Part shown: positions 13,638 to 21,465 of the stretch, piece after piece
How positions within the stretch are numbered: position 1 is the stretch's first letter
How the letters are laid out: each line of letters begins with the position of its first letter
NCBI GenBank assembly: GCA_003243445.1
Contig: QFQQ01000080.1
Coordinates: 1-26,769, forward strand
Length of the DNA: 26,769 bases
Direction of reading: 5' to 3'
Source: Citrobacter freundii
GTDB lineage: Bacteria > Bacteroidota > Bacteroidia > Chitinophagales > Chitinophagaceae
Notes under the pieces: generated by a model
Told to the model about the DNA's origin: nothing
Databases searched by the model: none
The model's input: only the letters and a program-made list of their open reading frames with translations
Position numbers and translations under genes: made by a program

Positions 13638-14135
13638 ATGTCAGTAGTGACTCAAGGCACTCAGATGTACGTTCTGAATAACGGTGTGGTCAGTGAAGTT
13701 GAATGTATTACTTCGTTCTCACCAGGTAGTAGCCCGGCAGACCAGATTGAAGATACCTGTCTGAGTGAAACCAGTACTCGCCATTACAAGAAAGGACTTC
13801 GAACACCAGGACAGGCAACTGTAGCTCTTAACGCAGACCCGGCAAACGACAGCCATGTAATGCTGAGCAACCTGGCTGAATCCAGTGACCAGACAAACCT
13901 GACCTTTGCTATTGGCTGGGCTGATGGAACGGATGAACCAACGGTAGCGACTTCTGGTGATCCAGATGCAGTTGATGGTCTTTCTCTGCCGGATACACGT
14001 ACCTGGTATGTGTTCCAGGGCTATGTTTCAGATTTCCCGTTCGACTTCCAGGCGAATACGGTCGTGCAAACATCCGCAACTATTCAGCGATCAGGGCAGG
14101 GTGTTTGGGTTCCAAAGGCCCAGCCAACGAGCTAA
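13638..14135 (+). CDS. Major tail (tube) protein
   Basis: A 165-residue protein, mostly beta strands, of the phage tail-tube (TTP-like, gpV-type) group. It contains 'TQMYVLNNGVVSEVECITSF', 'TCLSETSTRHYKKGLRTPG' and, towards the C-terminus, 'FQGYVSDFPFDFQANTVVQT' followed by 'TIQRSGQG', a typical end of tube subunits. Hexamers stack around the tape measure to form the tube. It stands between the tail terminator and the G/GT chaperones, the expected place. It is preceded by its own terminator and followed by a GAAA-loop hairpin. Both probably reflect separate control of an abundant product. Confidence 0.88.
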   Translation: MSVVTQGTQMYVLNNGVVSEVECITSFSPGSSPADQIEDTCLSETSTRHYKKGLRTPGQATVALNADPANDSHVMLSNLAESSDQTNLTFAIGWADGTDEPTVATSGDPDAVDGLSLPDTRTWYVFQGYVSDFPFDFQANTVVQTSATIQRSGQGVWVPKAQPTS

Positions 14136-14152
14136 TAACCAGGCATTAATAA

Positions 14153-14168
14153 GCGGGGGAAACCCCGC
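14153..14168 (+). other. GAAA-tetraloop hairpin after the tail-tube gene
   Basis: GCGGGG (14153-14158) and CCCCGC (14163-14168) form a perfect stem with a GAAA loop and no T-run. The core GCGGGGGAAACCCCGC is identical to that in the hairpin after the capsid gene (9394-9411). Confidence 0.65.
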
Positions 14169-14185
14169 AAATTGAGAGGAAAGAA

Positions 14186-14563
14186 ATGAAACTGAATCTG
14201 GATTCGTTAAAACAGGCAGGGGCATTCACTGGTCGTCCTGTTGAGAAGGAAATCACCTGGAAACAGGGCGATAAAGAGATCACAGCTACCGTTTATATCC
14301 GACCAATGGGTTATCACGACGCGGTATCAAATGTTCTTTCAGCGGTGGGGAAAATTGATGGTGTTGCAGGGCGTATCGCTGCATCCATCTGTGATGAAAA
14401 TGGCGCTCCAGTTTTCACTGTTGCCGATATCACTGGTGAAGCAGATCCTGACCGTGGGGCGCTTGATGGTGCTTTAACCGTTGCTCTGCTTGTCGCTATT
14501 CAGCAGGTAAACGACCTGGGAAAGGCGAACTCAGCGCAGACGACGAATTCTGGTGTGAATTAG
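14186..14563 (+). CDS. Tail assembly chaperone, G protein
   Basis: A 125-residue product of normal termination at TAG 14561-14563. The protein opens 'MKLNLDSLKQAGAFTGRPVE' and carries 'ITWKQGDKEITATVYIRPMG', as in G-type chaperones of lambda-like tails. It binds the tape measure protein and keeps it soluble before the tube polymerises around it. A lambda-type slippery heptamer near its 3' end allows a minority of ribosomes to make the longer GT protein. A GAGAGGA ribosome binding site precedes the ATG. Confidence 0.85.
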   Translation: MKLNLDSLKQAGAFTGRPVEKEITWKQGDKEITATVYIRPMGYHDAVSNVLSAVGKIDGVAGRIAASICDENGAPVFTVADITGEADPDRGALDGALTVALLVAIQQVNDLGKANSAQTTNSGVN

Positions 14564-14829
14564 TTCTCAACGGGATCGGCGGTCGCACCATTGCTGAAGC
14601 AAAAGAACGCGTTAGCGTTACAGAGTATCGCGACTGGGTTCTTTACCGTCAAAAGTACGGAAGCCTTAATGGAATGATGCGTACCGAGTGGGCCGCTGGC
14701 CTTATTTCTTCTGTGCTGGCAAACGTCAACCGTGGAAAAGATTCACCCTCCTTCAAAGTAACAGACTTCACACCACACATTAACGAGCCTTCCATTTCAC
14801 TGGAACAGGCTATGCAGGAGTGGACATAG
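14186..14829 (+). CDS. Tail assembly chaperone GT, -1 frameshift fusion
   Basis: Ribosomes that slip one base back at 14518-14524 leave the G frame after residue 113 and continue to TAG at 14827-14829. They add 101 residues ('GELSADDEFWCELVLNGIGG' onward, ending 'LEQAMQEWT'), for a total of 214. The T part has no credible start of its own but stays open up to the base before the tape measure ATG. This is how the lambda G/GT pair is built. The T domain recruits tail-tube subunits while the G part holds the tape measure. The segment 14564-14829 would otherwise be an unexplained gap. Confidence 0.85.
14518..14524 (+). promoter_or_regulatory. Programmed -1 frameshift site GGGAAAG
   Basis: The heptamer lies in the G frame as G GGA AAG, identical to the lambda G/T slippery sequence and in the correct phase. 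After a one-base slip, reading resumes with GGC GAA CTC in the T frame. No strong downstream hairpin is obvious, which is also the case in lambda. Confidence 0.85.
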
Positions 14830-14830
14830 C

Positions 14831-17356
14831 ATGGCTGGTAAATCCCTCGGCACGTTGACTATCGACCTGGTGGCAAAGGTTGGTGGTTTTGTCTCTGGCC
14901 TTAGCCAGTCTGAGCGAGCATCTCAAAAATGGCGTAAACAGGTACAATCTGACGCCAAGGCTGCGGCCACCGCGTTCACCGCTTTTGCGACAGCTGCAAG
15001 CGCTGCAGCAATTGGTGTAGGCGTTGCAGGTTATAACCTGCTGAAAACCACTTCCAAACAGATCACTGAAACAGACCGTTGGGCGAAATCGCTCAATATG
15101 TCTACGCAGTCTCTGCTGGCCTGGCAGTATGCCGCCGAAAAAGCGGGCGTATCTGGTGACCAGATGGCTGATATCTTTAAGGATATTGGCGATAAGATTG
15201 GTGATGCGGTCTTAAATAAATCTGGTGAAGCTGTCGGTGCGCTTGATGCGCTGGGATTATCCGCAAAAAAATTAGCCGGTGAGTCACCTGATAAACAACT
15301 TCTCGCTATCAGCGATGCTCTTGGCAAGATAAAAACAAACGCCGAGAAAACAACCATTCTCGAAAGCCTTGGTAATGACCTGTCAAAGCTTCTGCCCTTA
15401 CTTGATCAGGGTGGTGAAAAGCTTCGCCAGTACATGGACGCGGCAAAACAGTTTGGTGTTGCCCCTGATGATGCAGACATCGAAAAACTGGTGAAAGTAA
15501 ACTCCCTGTTTGAAGACATGGAGACGCAGGTTAACGGCGTAAAAATTGAGATTGCTACCGGTCTTGCAAATGTTGACCTGTCAGGATTACAGAATGCGAT
15601 CACTGACATGGGCGATGTTTTCAAAGACCCTCTGGTGATTCAGGGACTAACTGACCTGGTTGGCGGCGTTGTTGACCTAGCTACCTGGCTTGTGAAAGTT
15701 GGCGCTGAAGCAGGTAAGTTGATTGACCTGTACAAAGGCGGTAAGGCTGTTGGTGACAATGCATCTGTAACTGATATAGAACGTCGACTCAATAACCTCA
15801 AAGCTGATGTAGAAGACCAGGGTTTCCTTGCCAGTTTTAACAGAATTGGGATGGACGTTGACGGGAAGAAAGCTGAAATAGCACAGCTTGAACGCCGACT
15901 TTCCATTATGAAAGCCGGTAATAATCTTCCTCTCAGTGCGGCCACCATAGGTGGGTCATCCTCATCCAGTAAAAACTATTCCTTAGGCTCAGGAGAAACA
16001 AACGGTAAAGCATCGCCTGACGCCGGGGCCAAGAAGCTGGAGTCAGCGTTTAAGTCTCTGGAAATGAGCTATCAGCGCCAGATTGCGTTAATAGACACAA
16101 CTGGCAAAAAGAATCAGCAGGTCACCGAGCTTGAGAAGCTGCGTTTTGATTTCACTTCAGGAAAATTAACAGGGATTAATGCTGCACAGAAAGAGCGCCT
16201 TGAACAGCTTGCAACGGAAATAGACCGTCTCAACTCTCTGAAAAAAGCCAACGAAGAAAACCTGAAACTTGTCGAATTTACCGCTAATTTGCGCAAGCAA
16301 AATCAGAATGACCAGGCAGCAAATGATTCTGATTTTATTGGCGCAGGAATGGGCGACAAGACTCGCCAGCGCATGAAGGAGTTGCTGGATATCCAGCGTA
16401 GTTTTCTCGACAGACAGGCAGACCTTCAGAAGCAATACCAAAGCGGCGATATCAGTAAATCGCTTTATGACCAGGAGACGTCAGCGTTACAGCAGGCACT
16501 TGATGAGCGTCTAGATATTCAGCAGGACTATTACAAAAAGTCCGACGCACAGATGGGCTACTGGCAAAGCGGGATTATGGATGCGTTGAATGATTACGCT
16601 GATAACTCCGCTGATTACTACCAGACCGCCGCCGATGCGATGACCTCCATTCTTAATGGCGCAACGGAATCCATCTCTGACAACCTGAATAATCTTGTGC
16701 ATGGGGCAGAGGATTTAGGTGATTTCTTCAGTAATATTTTCTCTGGCCTTGGTGAAACAATCATTAAAACCCTTTCTGATATGGCGGCGCAGTGGCTGGT
16801 ATATCAGGCTGTGCAATTGCTGGTAGGTAAATCCACTCAGGCAAGTGCAGCGGCATCAATGCTGGCAAACGCACAGGCTTCATCTTTACAGGCTCAGATC
16901 GCCGCTTATGCATCTACAGCGGCAATCCCTATCGTTGGTCCAGCGCTTGCGCCTGCAGCAATGGCAACAGCGGCGGCGGTAACTGCACCGCTTGTAGCAG
17001 CCGTTGGTACTTCTGCCCTTGCAGGTATGGCGCACGATGGTATCGACAGCGTTCCAGAAACCGGGACCTGGCTTCTTCAGAAAGGAGAGCGAGTCGTTAC
17101 TTCTCAGACCTCTGCCAAGCTTGATGAAACACTCGACAGGGTGAATCAGCAGTCCACGCAGGGGGCTAGTTTCTCACCCGTTATAAACATGAATGTGAAC
17201 GGTGACCCTTCCGACACTCAGATTGCCATGATGAAACAAGCAACTACAGAAGGGGCAAAGCTTGGTTATCAACAGGCCGCCAGTGACCTCGCAAGCGGGA
17301 AGGGGAGCATTTCAAAAGCGATGATGCGCTGGAACACTAACAGGAGAACTGGTTAA
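14831..17356 (+). CDS. Tail tape measure protein
   Basis: An 841-residue protein that sets tail length and is ejected with the DNA. The N-terminus ('MAGKSLGTLTIDLVAKVGGF' and 'GLSQSERASQKWRKQVQ') is the classic start of lambda-like tape measures. It is followed by an Ala-rich hydrophobic segment near residues 45-75. The middle is coiled coil (about 395-600). A second hydrophobic stretch, 'AAIPIVGPALAPAAMATAAA' and beyond, lies near 695-735 and may insert in the inner membrane. 'TGTWLLQKGERVVTSQTSAK'-like motifs, here 'ETGTWLLQKGERVVT', are common near the C-terminus of such proteins. From the usual rise of about 1.5 Angstrom per residue, the tail would be near 120-130 nm. Its stop overlaps the next ATG by one base (TAATG). 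Confidence 0.92.
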   Translation: MAGKSLGTLTIDLVAKVGGFVSGLSQSERASQKWRKQVQSDAKAAATAFTAFATAASAAAIGVGVAGYNLLKTTSKQITETDRWAKSLNMSTQSLLAWQYAAEKAGVSGDQMADIFKDIGDKIGDAVLNKSGEAVGALDALGLSAKKLAGESPDKQLLAISDALGKIKTNAEKTTILESLGNDLSKLLPLLDQGGEKLRQYMDAAKQFGVAPDDADIEKLVKVNSLFEDMETQVNGVKIEIATGLANVDLSGLQNAITDMGDVFKDPLVIQGLTDLVGGVVDLATWLVKVGAEAGKLIDLYKGGKAVGDNASVTDIERRLNNLKADVEDQGFLASFNRIGMDVDGKKAEIAQLERRLSIMKAGNNLPLSAATIGGSSSSSKNYSLGSGETNGKASPDAGAKKLESAFKSLEMSYQRQIALIDTTGKKNQQVTELEKLRFDFTSGKLTGINAAQKERLEQLATEIDRLNSLKKANEENLKLVEFTANLRKQNQNDQAANDSDFIGAGMGDKTRQRMKELLDIQRSFLDRQADLQKQYQSGDISKSLYDQETSALQQALDERLDIQQDYYKKSDAQMGYWQSGIMDALNDYADNSADYYQTAADAMTSILNGATESISDNLNNLVHGAEDLGDFFSNIFSGLGETIIKTLSDMAAQWLVYQAVQLLVGKSTQASAAASMLANAQASSLQAQIAAYASTAAIPIVGPALAPAAMATAAAVTAPLVAAVGTSALAGMAHDGIDSVPETGTWLLQKGERVVTSQTSAKLDETLDRVNQQSTQGASFSPVINMNVNGDPSDTQIAMMKQATTEGAKLGYQQAASDLASGKGSISKAMMRWNTNRRTG

Positions 17357-17829
17357 TGGCTAAAACAACCAGCATTAACTATCCGAATGATTACCTGCCG
17401 ATTCCGTTACAGGAAGGGTTCGGGTTAAAACCTGTTAGCCCATTGCTGAGAACAGAACTTACATCTGGCAGGGCAAGGCAACGCCGCTTGTACACTTCAA
17501 CGCCAACTCAGGCATCAGTGGCATGGTTGTTTACAGATCCGGAGTCTCAACTTTTTGAGGCGTGGTTCAGAGACACCATCAAAGATGGGGCAGATTGGTT
17601 CAATATGCCTCTTCGCTCACCTCTTGGCATTATCGACATGTACGTTTGCCGGTTCGTAGATATTTATGAAGGGCCGACCATTGAGGGTGGTAATTACTGG
17701 CGATATACAGCCACCCTTGAATTATGGGAACGACCAGTTCTTGCACCTGGTTGGGCTGATTTCCCGGATTACATTATCAACAGCAGTGTTATTGATATTG
17801 CGCTCAACAGGGAGTGGCCAAGACCGTGA
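17356..17829 (+). CDS. Minor tail protein
   Basis: A 157-residue protein beginning 'MAKTTSINYPNDYLPIPLQE', with 'LFTDPESQLFEAWFRDTIKD' and 'GADWFNMPLRSPLG' in the middle and 'YWRYTATLELWERP' later. Proteins of this kind follow the tape measure in many lambdoid siphophages and take the place of the distal-tail gpM-like component. It is mostly beta, without enzyme motifs. It is coupled to the tape measure gene by a one-base overlap and to the next gene by a GTGA overlap. Assignment to the tail is firm by family pattern and position; the exact role is not. Confidence 0.75.
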   Translation: MAKTTSINYPNDYLPIPLQEGFGLKPVSPLLRTELTSGRARQRRLYTSTPTQASVAWLFTDPESQLFEAWFRDTIKDGADWFNMPLRSPLGIIDMYVCRFVDIYEGPTIEGGNYWRYTATLELWERPVLAPGWADFPDYIINSSVIDIALNREWPRP

Positions 17830-18308
17830 CAATTCTGAATCGTCTTTACGCCTCATCTGGTGAAGAGGTGATTATCGAAACACTCCAGATAAACATCGGT
17901 AGTGAAGTTTATTATTTATGTAAGGGGTTCGATGATATTACCGCAACCACAGAAAATGGTGATGCTGTGACATTCCAGGCAGCAGCTATTGATATTGCTC
18001 TTCCTGCCCGGAATAGTGATGGAACTCAGGACTTGCAGTTTGCGATCGATAACATTGATGGAGTTACTTCAACAGCGATTCGTAACGCGCTGGATAAACT
18101 ATCTGAGGCATCTTTAACCTATCGTAACTACGTCTCTACTGACCTCAGTGCACCGGCTTCAGTTCCATACACTCTGGCGATTAAGAGCGGTTCGTGGACG
18201 TCGACACAGGCGCAAATAACGGCTGGCTATATGAACGTACTCGATACTGCATGGCCTCGCCACCGTTACACCCTTCCGTACTACCCAGGCCTCCGTTACA
18301 TGAGTTAA
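17826..18308 (+). CDS. Minor tail protein, DUF1833-like
   Basis: A 160-residue protein ('LNRLYASSGEEVIIETLQI', 'VYYLCKGFDDITATTENGD', 'AIDIALPARNSDGTQDLQFA'), recognisable as the DUF1833 tail family. This family fills the lambda gpL position at the tail tip in many enterobacterial prophages. I chose the GTG at 17826, which overlaps the preceding TGA (GTGA) and has GGGAG upstream. An in-frame GTG at 17814 sits on top of that ribosome binding site and would add four residues. Function: probably part of the hub between tail tube and tip. Confidence 0.8.
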   Translation: MTILNRLYASSGEEVIIETLQINIGSEVYYLCKGFDDITATTENGDAVTFQAAAIDIALPARNSDGTQDLQFAIDNIDGVTSTAIRNALDKLSEASLTYRNYVSTDLSAPASVPYTLAIKSGSWTSTQAQITAGYMNVLDTAWPRHRYTLPYYPGLRYMS

Positions 18309-18317
18309 GGAGAAACT

Positions 18318-18698
18318 ATGTTCAATCCTGACAAATACCTTTCTGTCGTGTGGCAGAAGGGCGGTCGTGTTTACCCTGAACTTGACTGTTTTGGCATCGT
18401 CAATGAGGTACGAAAAGACCTGGGGCTGCCTCCGTGGCCAGATTTTGCAGGTATAACAAAAGACGACGGAGGTTTAAACCGAGAGGCCAGAAATCTCATG
18501 CTTTCTCTGGAAAAATGCGCGCCGTGTATTGGTGCCGGCGCCGCCTGTTATTCCGGGTCAACCGTTACTCATGTTGGTGTAGTCGTTGAAATTAACGGCC
18601 AACTGCATGTCGCGGAGTGCAATCCAGGAATGAACGTTACCTTCCTTCCTGTCTCGCGTTTCAAACGTCGTTTTGTCAAAGTGGAGTTCTGGAAGTGA
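18318..18698 (+). CDS. NlpC/P60-type tail peptidase (gpK-like)
   Basis: A 126-residue protein. The motif 'ELDCFGIVNEVRKDLGLP' (Cys near residue 24) is the catalytic-Cys helix of NlpC/P60 (C40) peptidases. 'THVGVVVEINGQLHVAECN' supplies the catalytic His (in 'THVG') and the following strands. In lambda-like phages the gpK protein at this place carries such a domain and is thought to loosen peptidoglycan stem peptides during DNA entry. It has a good ribosome binding site (AAGGAG) and overlaps the tip-protein gene by 4 bases (GTGA). Confidence 0.82.
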   Translation: MFNPDKYLSVVWQKGGRVYPELDCFGIVNEVRKDLGLPPWPDFAGITKDDGGLNREARNLMLSLEKCAPCIGAGAACYSGSTVTHVGVVVEINGQLHVAECNPGMNVTFLPVSRFKRRFVKVEFWK

Positions 18699-21412
18699 CT
18701 ATCAGAATTTATCCTTCACGGCTGCCTGGTGAGCCACTTGAAACTCATGAACATGGCGCAGTAACTATCCATCAATGGCTTGCGAAGAACGTTCAGGGCT
18801 ATAAGCCTGATATGAAGCACCCGATCACAGTTGATGTTGATGGAGAGAACATACCGCCTCAGGCATGGTTTGAATTTGCTATCAAATCAGATAGTGATGT
18901 CAGAATTTATCCTGTCCCTTATGGCGCGGTTGCTCTTGCTTGGATTGCTGTTGCTGTATCAGTTGCATCAGTCGCGTATGCTCTTTTCTTTGCTCCTGGT
19001 GTTGGTGACCTTGGCGGTTATTCATCAGGGACTGGAAACCCTCTTGATGTAAATCCTGCTAAAGCGAATAACGCAAAATTGGGCGACCCGATACGCGAGT
19101 TATTTGGACGAAGCCGTATTTATCCTGACTATGCAGTGCAGCCTGTAACAAGATTCTCAGTTGATGATCCAACGGTAATGACAGTTGAAATGTTCGTTGT
19201 TATGGGGAGAGGGCGTTTTTCATTTGGGGATGGCGATGTTCGTGTAGGGTCAACCCCAATTGCCTCTCTTGGCGATGGGTTTAACTACACAGTATATCAA
19301 CCTGGGCAAAACGTTAGTGGAGATCAACGATCAGAAAACTGGTTCAATTCCACAGAGGTTGGAGGAACCGCATCTGGTTCTGGTCTTGATATGGCGCAAA
19401 CCGCGCCGGACACGGAAGATGTTGTTGCTAATTCGCTAACCGTTTCCGGACCGACAATAACATTTAATGGGCTGAGCACGGATGATGGAGATGAAACAAC
19501 AAATGACCTTCCAGATACATGGACTGTTGGTGCAATTGTTGAGTTAATTGTTCCTGATTCCTATGTAGTAACTAATGATGGTGCTTACAGCAGAATTACC
19601 AGTGATACGCTTGAGGAAATAGCTCCTTATGTTGGGATGCCTGTAACTCTCTGGTACAACAGCATTGATTACCAACTATTCATTGCTGATTTTATACCTC
19701 ACTCTGAACCAGTCGGCGAAGATGTGATTACCGCATCAATAACCCTCGCTTACGATAGCGCTACCGGGACTCCGTTCACCGGGATTCCTGAAGGTTATGT
19801 CAGGCTATCTGTTTCCCATTCCGGAAGTGAATATAAGATTCTTGATATATATGGTAGCTCTGTAACTATGGAGCGGGTTATTGATGGCAGCGTTGATCCG
19901 TCATGGCCTGGATTTTCACCGCGCACAGTTCTTGATTTTGAAGCCAACGGTTTAAATGAGAACGATAGTTGGATGGGACCTTTTCTGGCGTGCTCAGAAA
20001 ATGAAGTTGTTGATATGTTCGAAGTAAACTTCTTCTTCCCAAACGGAATTTGTGGGTATAACAAAAAAGGGAACAAACAATACCGGGAGGTGAAGTGGGA
20101 GATTCAGTACCGGCCATATGGTTCAGGCGTCGGGTGGATAAGTAAAACCGGATCGTACTACCTCCAGAATATCAATGGACTGGGATTCACCGAACGAGTC
20201 ACGCTGAATACGCCTGCGCTGGTAGAGGTCAGAGCTCGCCGCACGAACGAGCAGGGTCAGGATAACAGTCGTGATAATATGTACTGGCAGTCATTACGAG
20301 GACGTTTGTTATCTCGGCCGGCATCTTATTCTGGCGTCACCACAATGGCGGTTACGGTGGAAACGGGCGGTAAACTTGCAGCTCAGTCAGATCGCCGTGT
20401 AAATATTGTCGCCACACGAATTTATGATTCTGGTGTGTCAAGGAGCATCTCTGGTGCTCTGTATCATATAGGTAATGAGTTAGGGCTTTCGATGGACCAT
20501 GAAGCTATTGACTCACTAGAAACTTCTTACTGGACCCCTGGTAGTGAATTCTTTGACTATGCCACCACGGATTCTGTTTCTGCGTTGGAGATGCTTCAGA
20601 AGGTAACAAATGCAGGAAAAAGTTACTTCCTTCTTACCGATGGTCTGGCATCTGTAGCAAGGGAAGGTGTGAAAATGTGGACGGGAATAATCAGCCCACA
20701 GGAGATGACTGATCCGCTTCAGACTGCTTTCGTTGCTCCGTCAGCAGATGACTATGATGGTGTGGATGTTACATATATCAACGGCACTACATGGGCTGAA
20801 GAGACGGTGCAGTGCAGAACATCAGATAACCCAACTCCTGTAAAGATTGAGGACTATACGCTTGATGGTGTTCTTGATCAGGACCGTGCTTATCAGATAG
20901 GTATGCGACGTCTGATGAAATACCGTCAGCAACGTTTGACTCACACCACGACAACGGAAATGGATGCTCTCTGTTATAACGTTGGCGACAGGATAATCTT
21001 CACTGATGATATTCCTGGTAGCAAAACCATAAGCACGTTGATTGAGGATATGAGTACAAGTGGTGGCGTAACGACTATTACAGTATCAGAACCACTTGAC
21101 TGGACATTCAACAATCCCCGCGCATTGATACGCTATCAGGATGGTTCTGCTTCGGATTTGTTGGCAGTTACAAGGGTAGATGAATATATTCTATCAGTAA
21201 CAGAACAAGCCAAGTTCAGCAGCATCATGCTAAACGACCCATCCATTGAATCGCCTCGTCTGATTTTCTGCGAGTCATCCCGTGTTGGATATAGCGCATT
21301 AATTTCAGAGATAGCACCGCAATCTGATGGAACATGCCAGGTAACAGCAAAAGAGTATCGCGACACTTTCTATCAGTACGATAACGCCACCTACCCCGGT
21401 AATGTAGCTTAA
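18695..21412 (+). CDS. Central tail tip protein, J-like, with gpI-like N-terminal domain
   Basis: A 905-residue protein. The start is GTG at 18695, within the GTGA overlap. The longer frame upstream would cross the peptidase gene. Residues 1-72 look like a ubiquitin-like/gpI-type domain ('MTIRIYPSRLPGEPLE' to 'SDVRIYPVP'). A hydrophobic segment follows (76-101), and then a Gly-rich linker as found in lambda gpI. From about residue 120 the chain is J-like, including 'LGDPIRELFGRSRIYPDYA' and 'GRGRFSFGDGDVRVG'. Fibronectin-like regions follow ('VEVRARRTNEQGQD'), then the C-terminal hub. It forms the tail tip and carries or positions the receptor-binding spike encoded next. I and J are thus fused in one chain. 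Confidence 0.85.
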   Translation: MTIRIYPSRLPGEPLETHEHGAVTIHQWLAKNVQGYKPDMKHPITVDVDGENIPPQAWFEFAIKSDSDVRIYPVPYGAVALAWIAVAVSVASVAYALFFAPGVGDLGGYSSGTGNPLDVNPAKANNAKLGDPIRELFGRSRIYPDYAVQPVTRFSVDDPTVMTVEMFVVMGRGRFSFGDGDVRVGSTPIASLGDGFNYTVYQPGQNVSGDQRSENWFNSTEVGGTASGSGLDMAQTAPDTEDVVANSLTVSGPTITFNGLSTDDGDETTNDLPDTWTVGAIVELIVPDSYVVTNDGAYSRITSDTLEEIAPYVGMPVTLWYNSIDYQLFIADFIPHSEPVGEDVITASITLAYDSATGTPFTGIPEGYVRLSVSHSGSEYKILDIYGSSVTMERVIDGSVDPSWPGFSPRTVLDFEANGLNENDSWMGPFLACSENEVVDMFEVNFFFPNGICGYNKKGNKQYREVKWEIQYRPYGSGVGWISKTGSYYLQNINGLGFTERVTLNTPALVEVRARRTNEQGQDNSRDNMYWQSLRGRLLSRPASYSGVTTMAVTVETGGKLAAQSDRRVNIVATRIYDSGVSRSISGALYHIGNELGLSMDHEAIDSLETSYWTPGSEFFDYATTDSVSALEMLQKVTNAGKSYFLLTDGLASVAREGVKMWTGIISPQEMTDPLQTAFVAPSADDYDGVDVTYINGTTWAEETVQCRTSDNPTPVKIEDYTLDGVLDQDRAYQIGMRRLMKYRQQRLTHTTTTEMDALCYNVGDRIIFTDDIPGSKTISTLIEDMSTSGGVTTITVSEPLDWTFNNPRALIRYQDGSASDLLAVTRVDEYILSVTEQAKFSSIMLNDPSIESPRLIFCESSRVGYSALISEIAPQSDGTCQVTAKEYRDTFYQYDNATYPGNVA

Positions 21413-21428
21413 TCCAAACATCAATATT

Positions 21429-21449
21429 ACCCGCTACGGCGGGTTTTTT
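21429..21449 (+). terminator. Intrinsic terminator before the tailspike gene
   Basis: ACCCGC (21429-21434) and GCGGGT (21439-21444) form a stem with a TACG loop, with six T from 21444 to 21449. The sequence from the stem through TTTTTTCGTTT matches the terminator after TerL (7409-7429) apart from one loop base. The spike ribosome binding site follows at once. Confidence 0.8.
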
Positions 21450-21465
21450 CGTTTATGAGGCAAAT

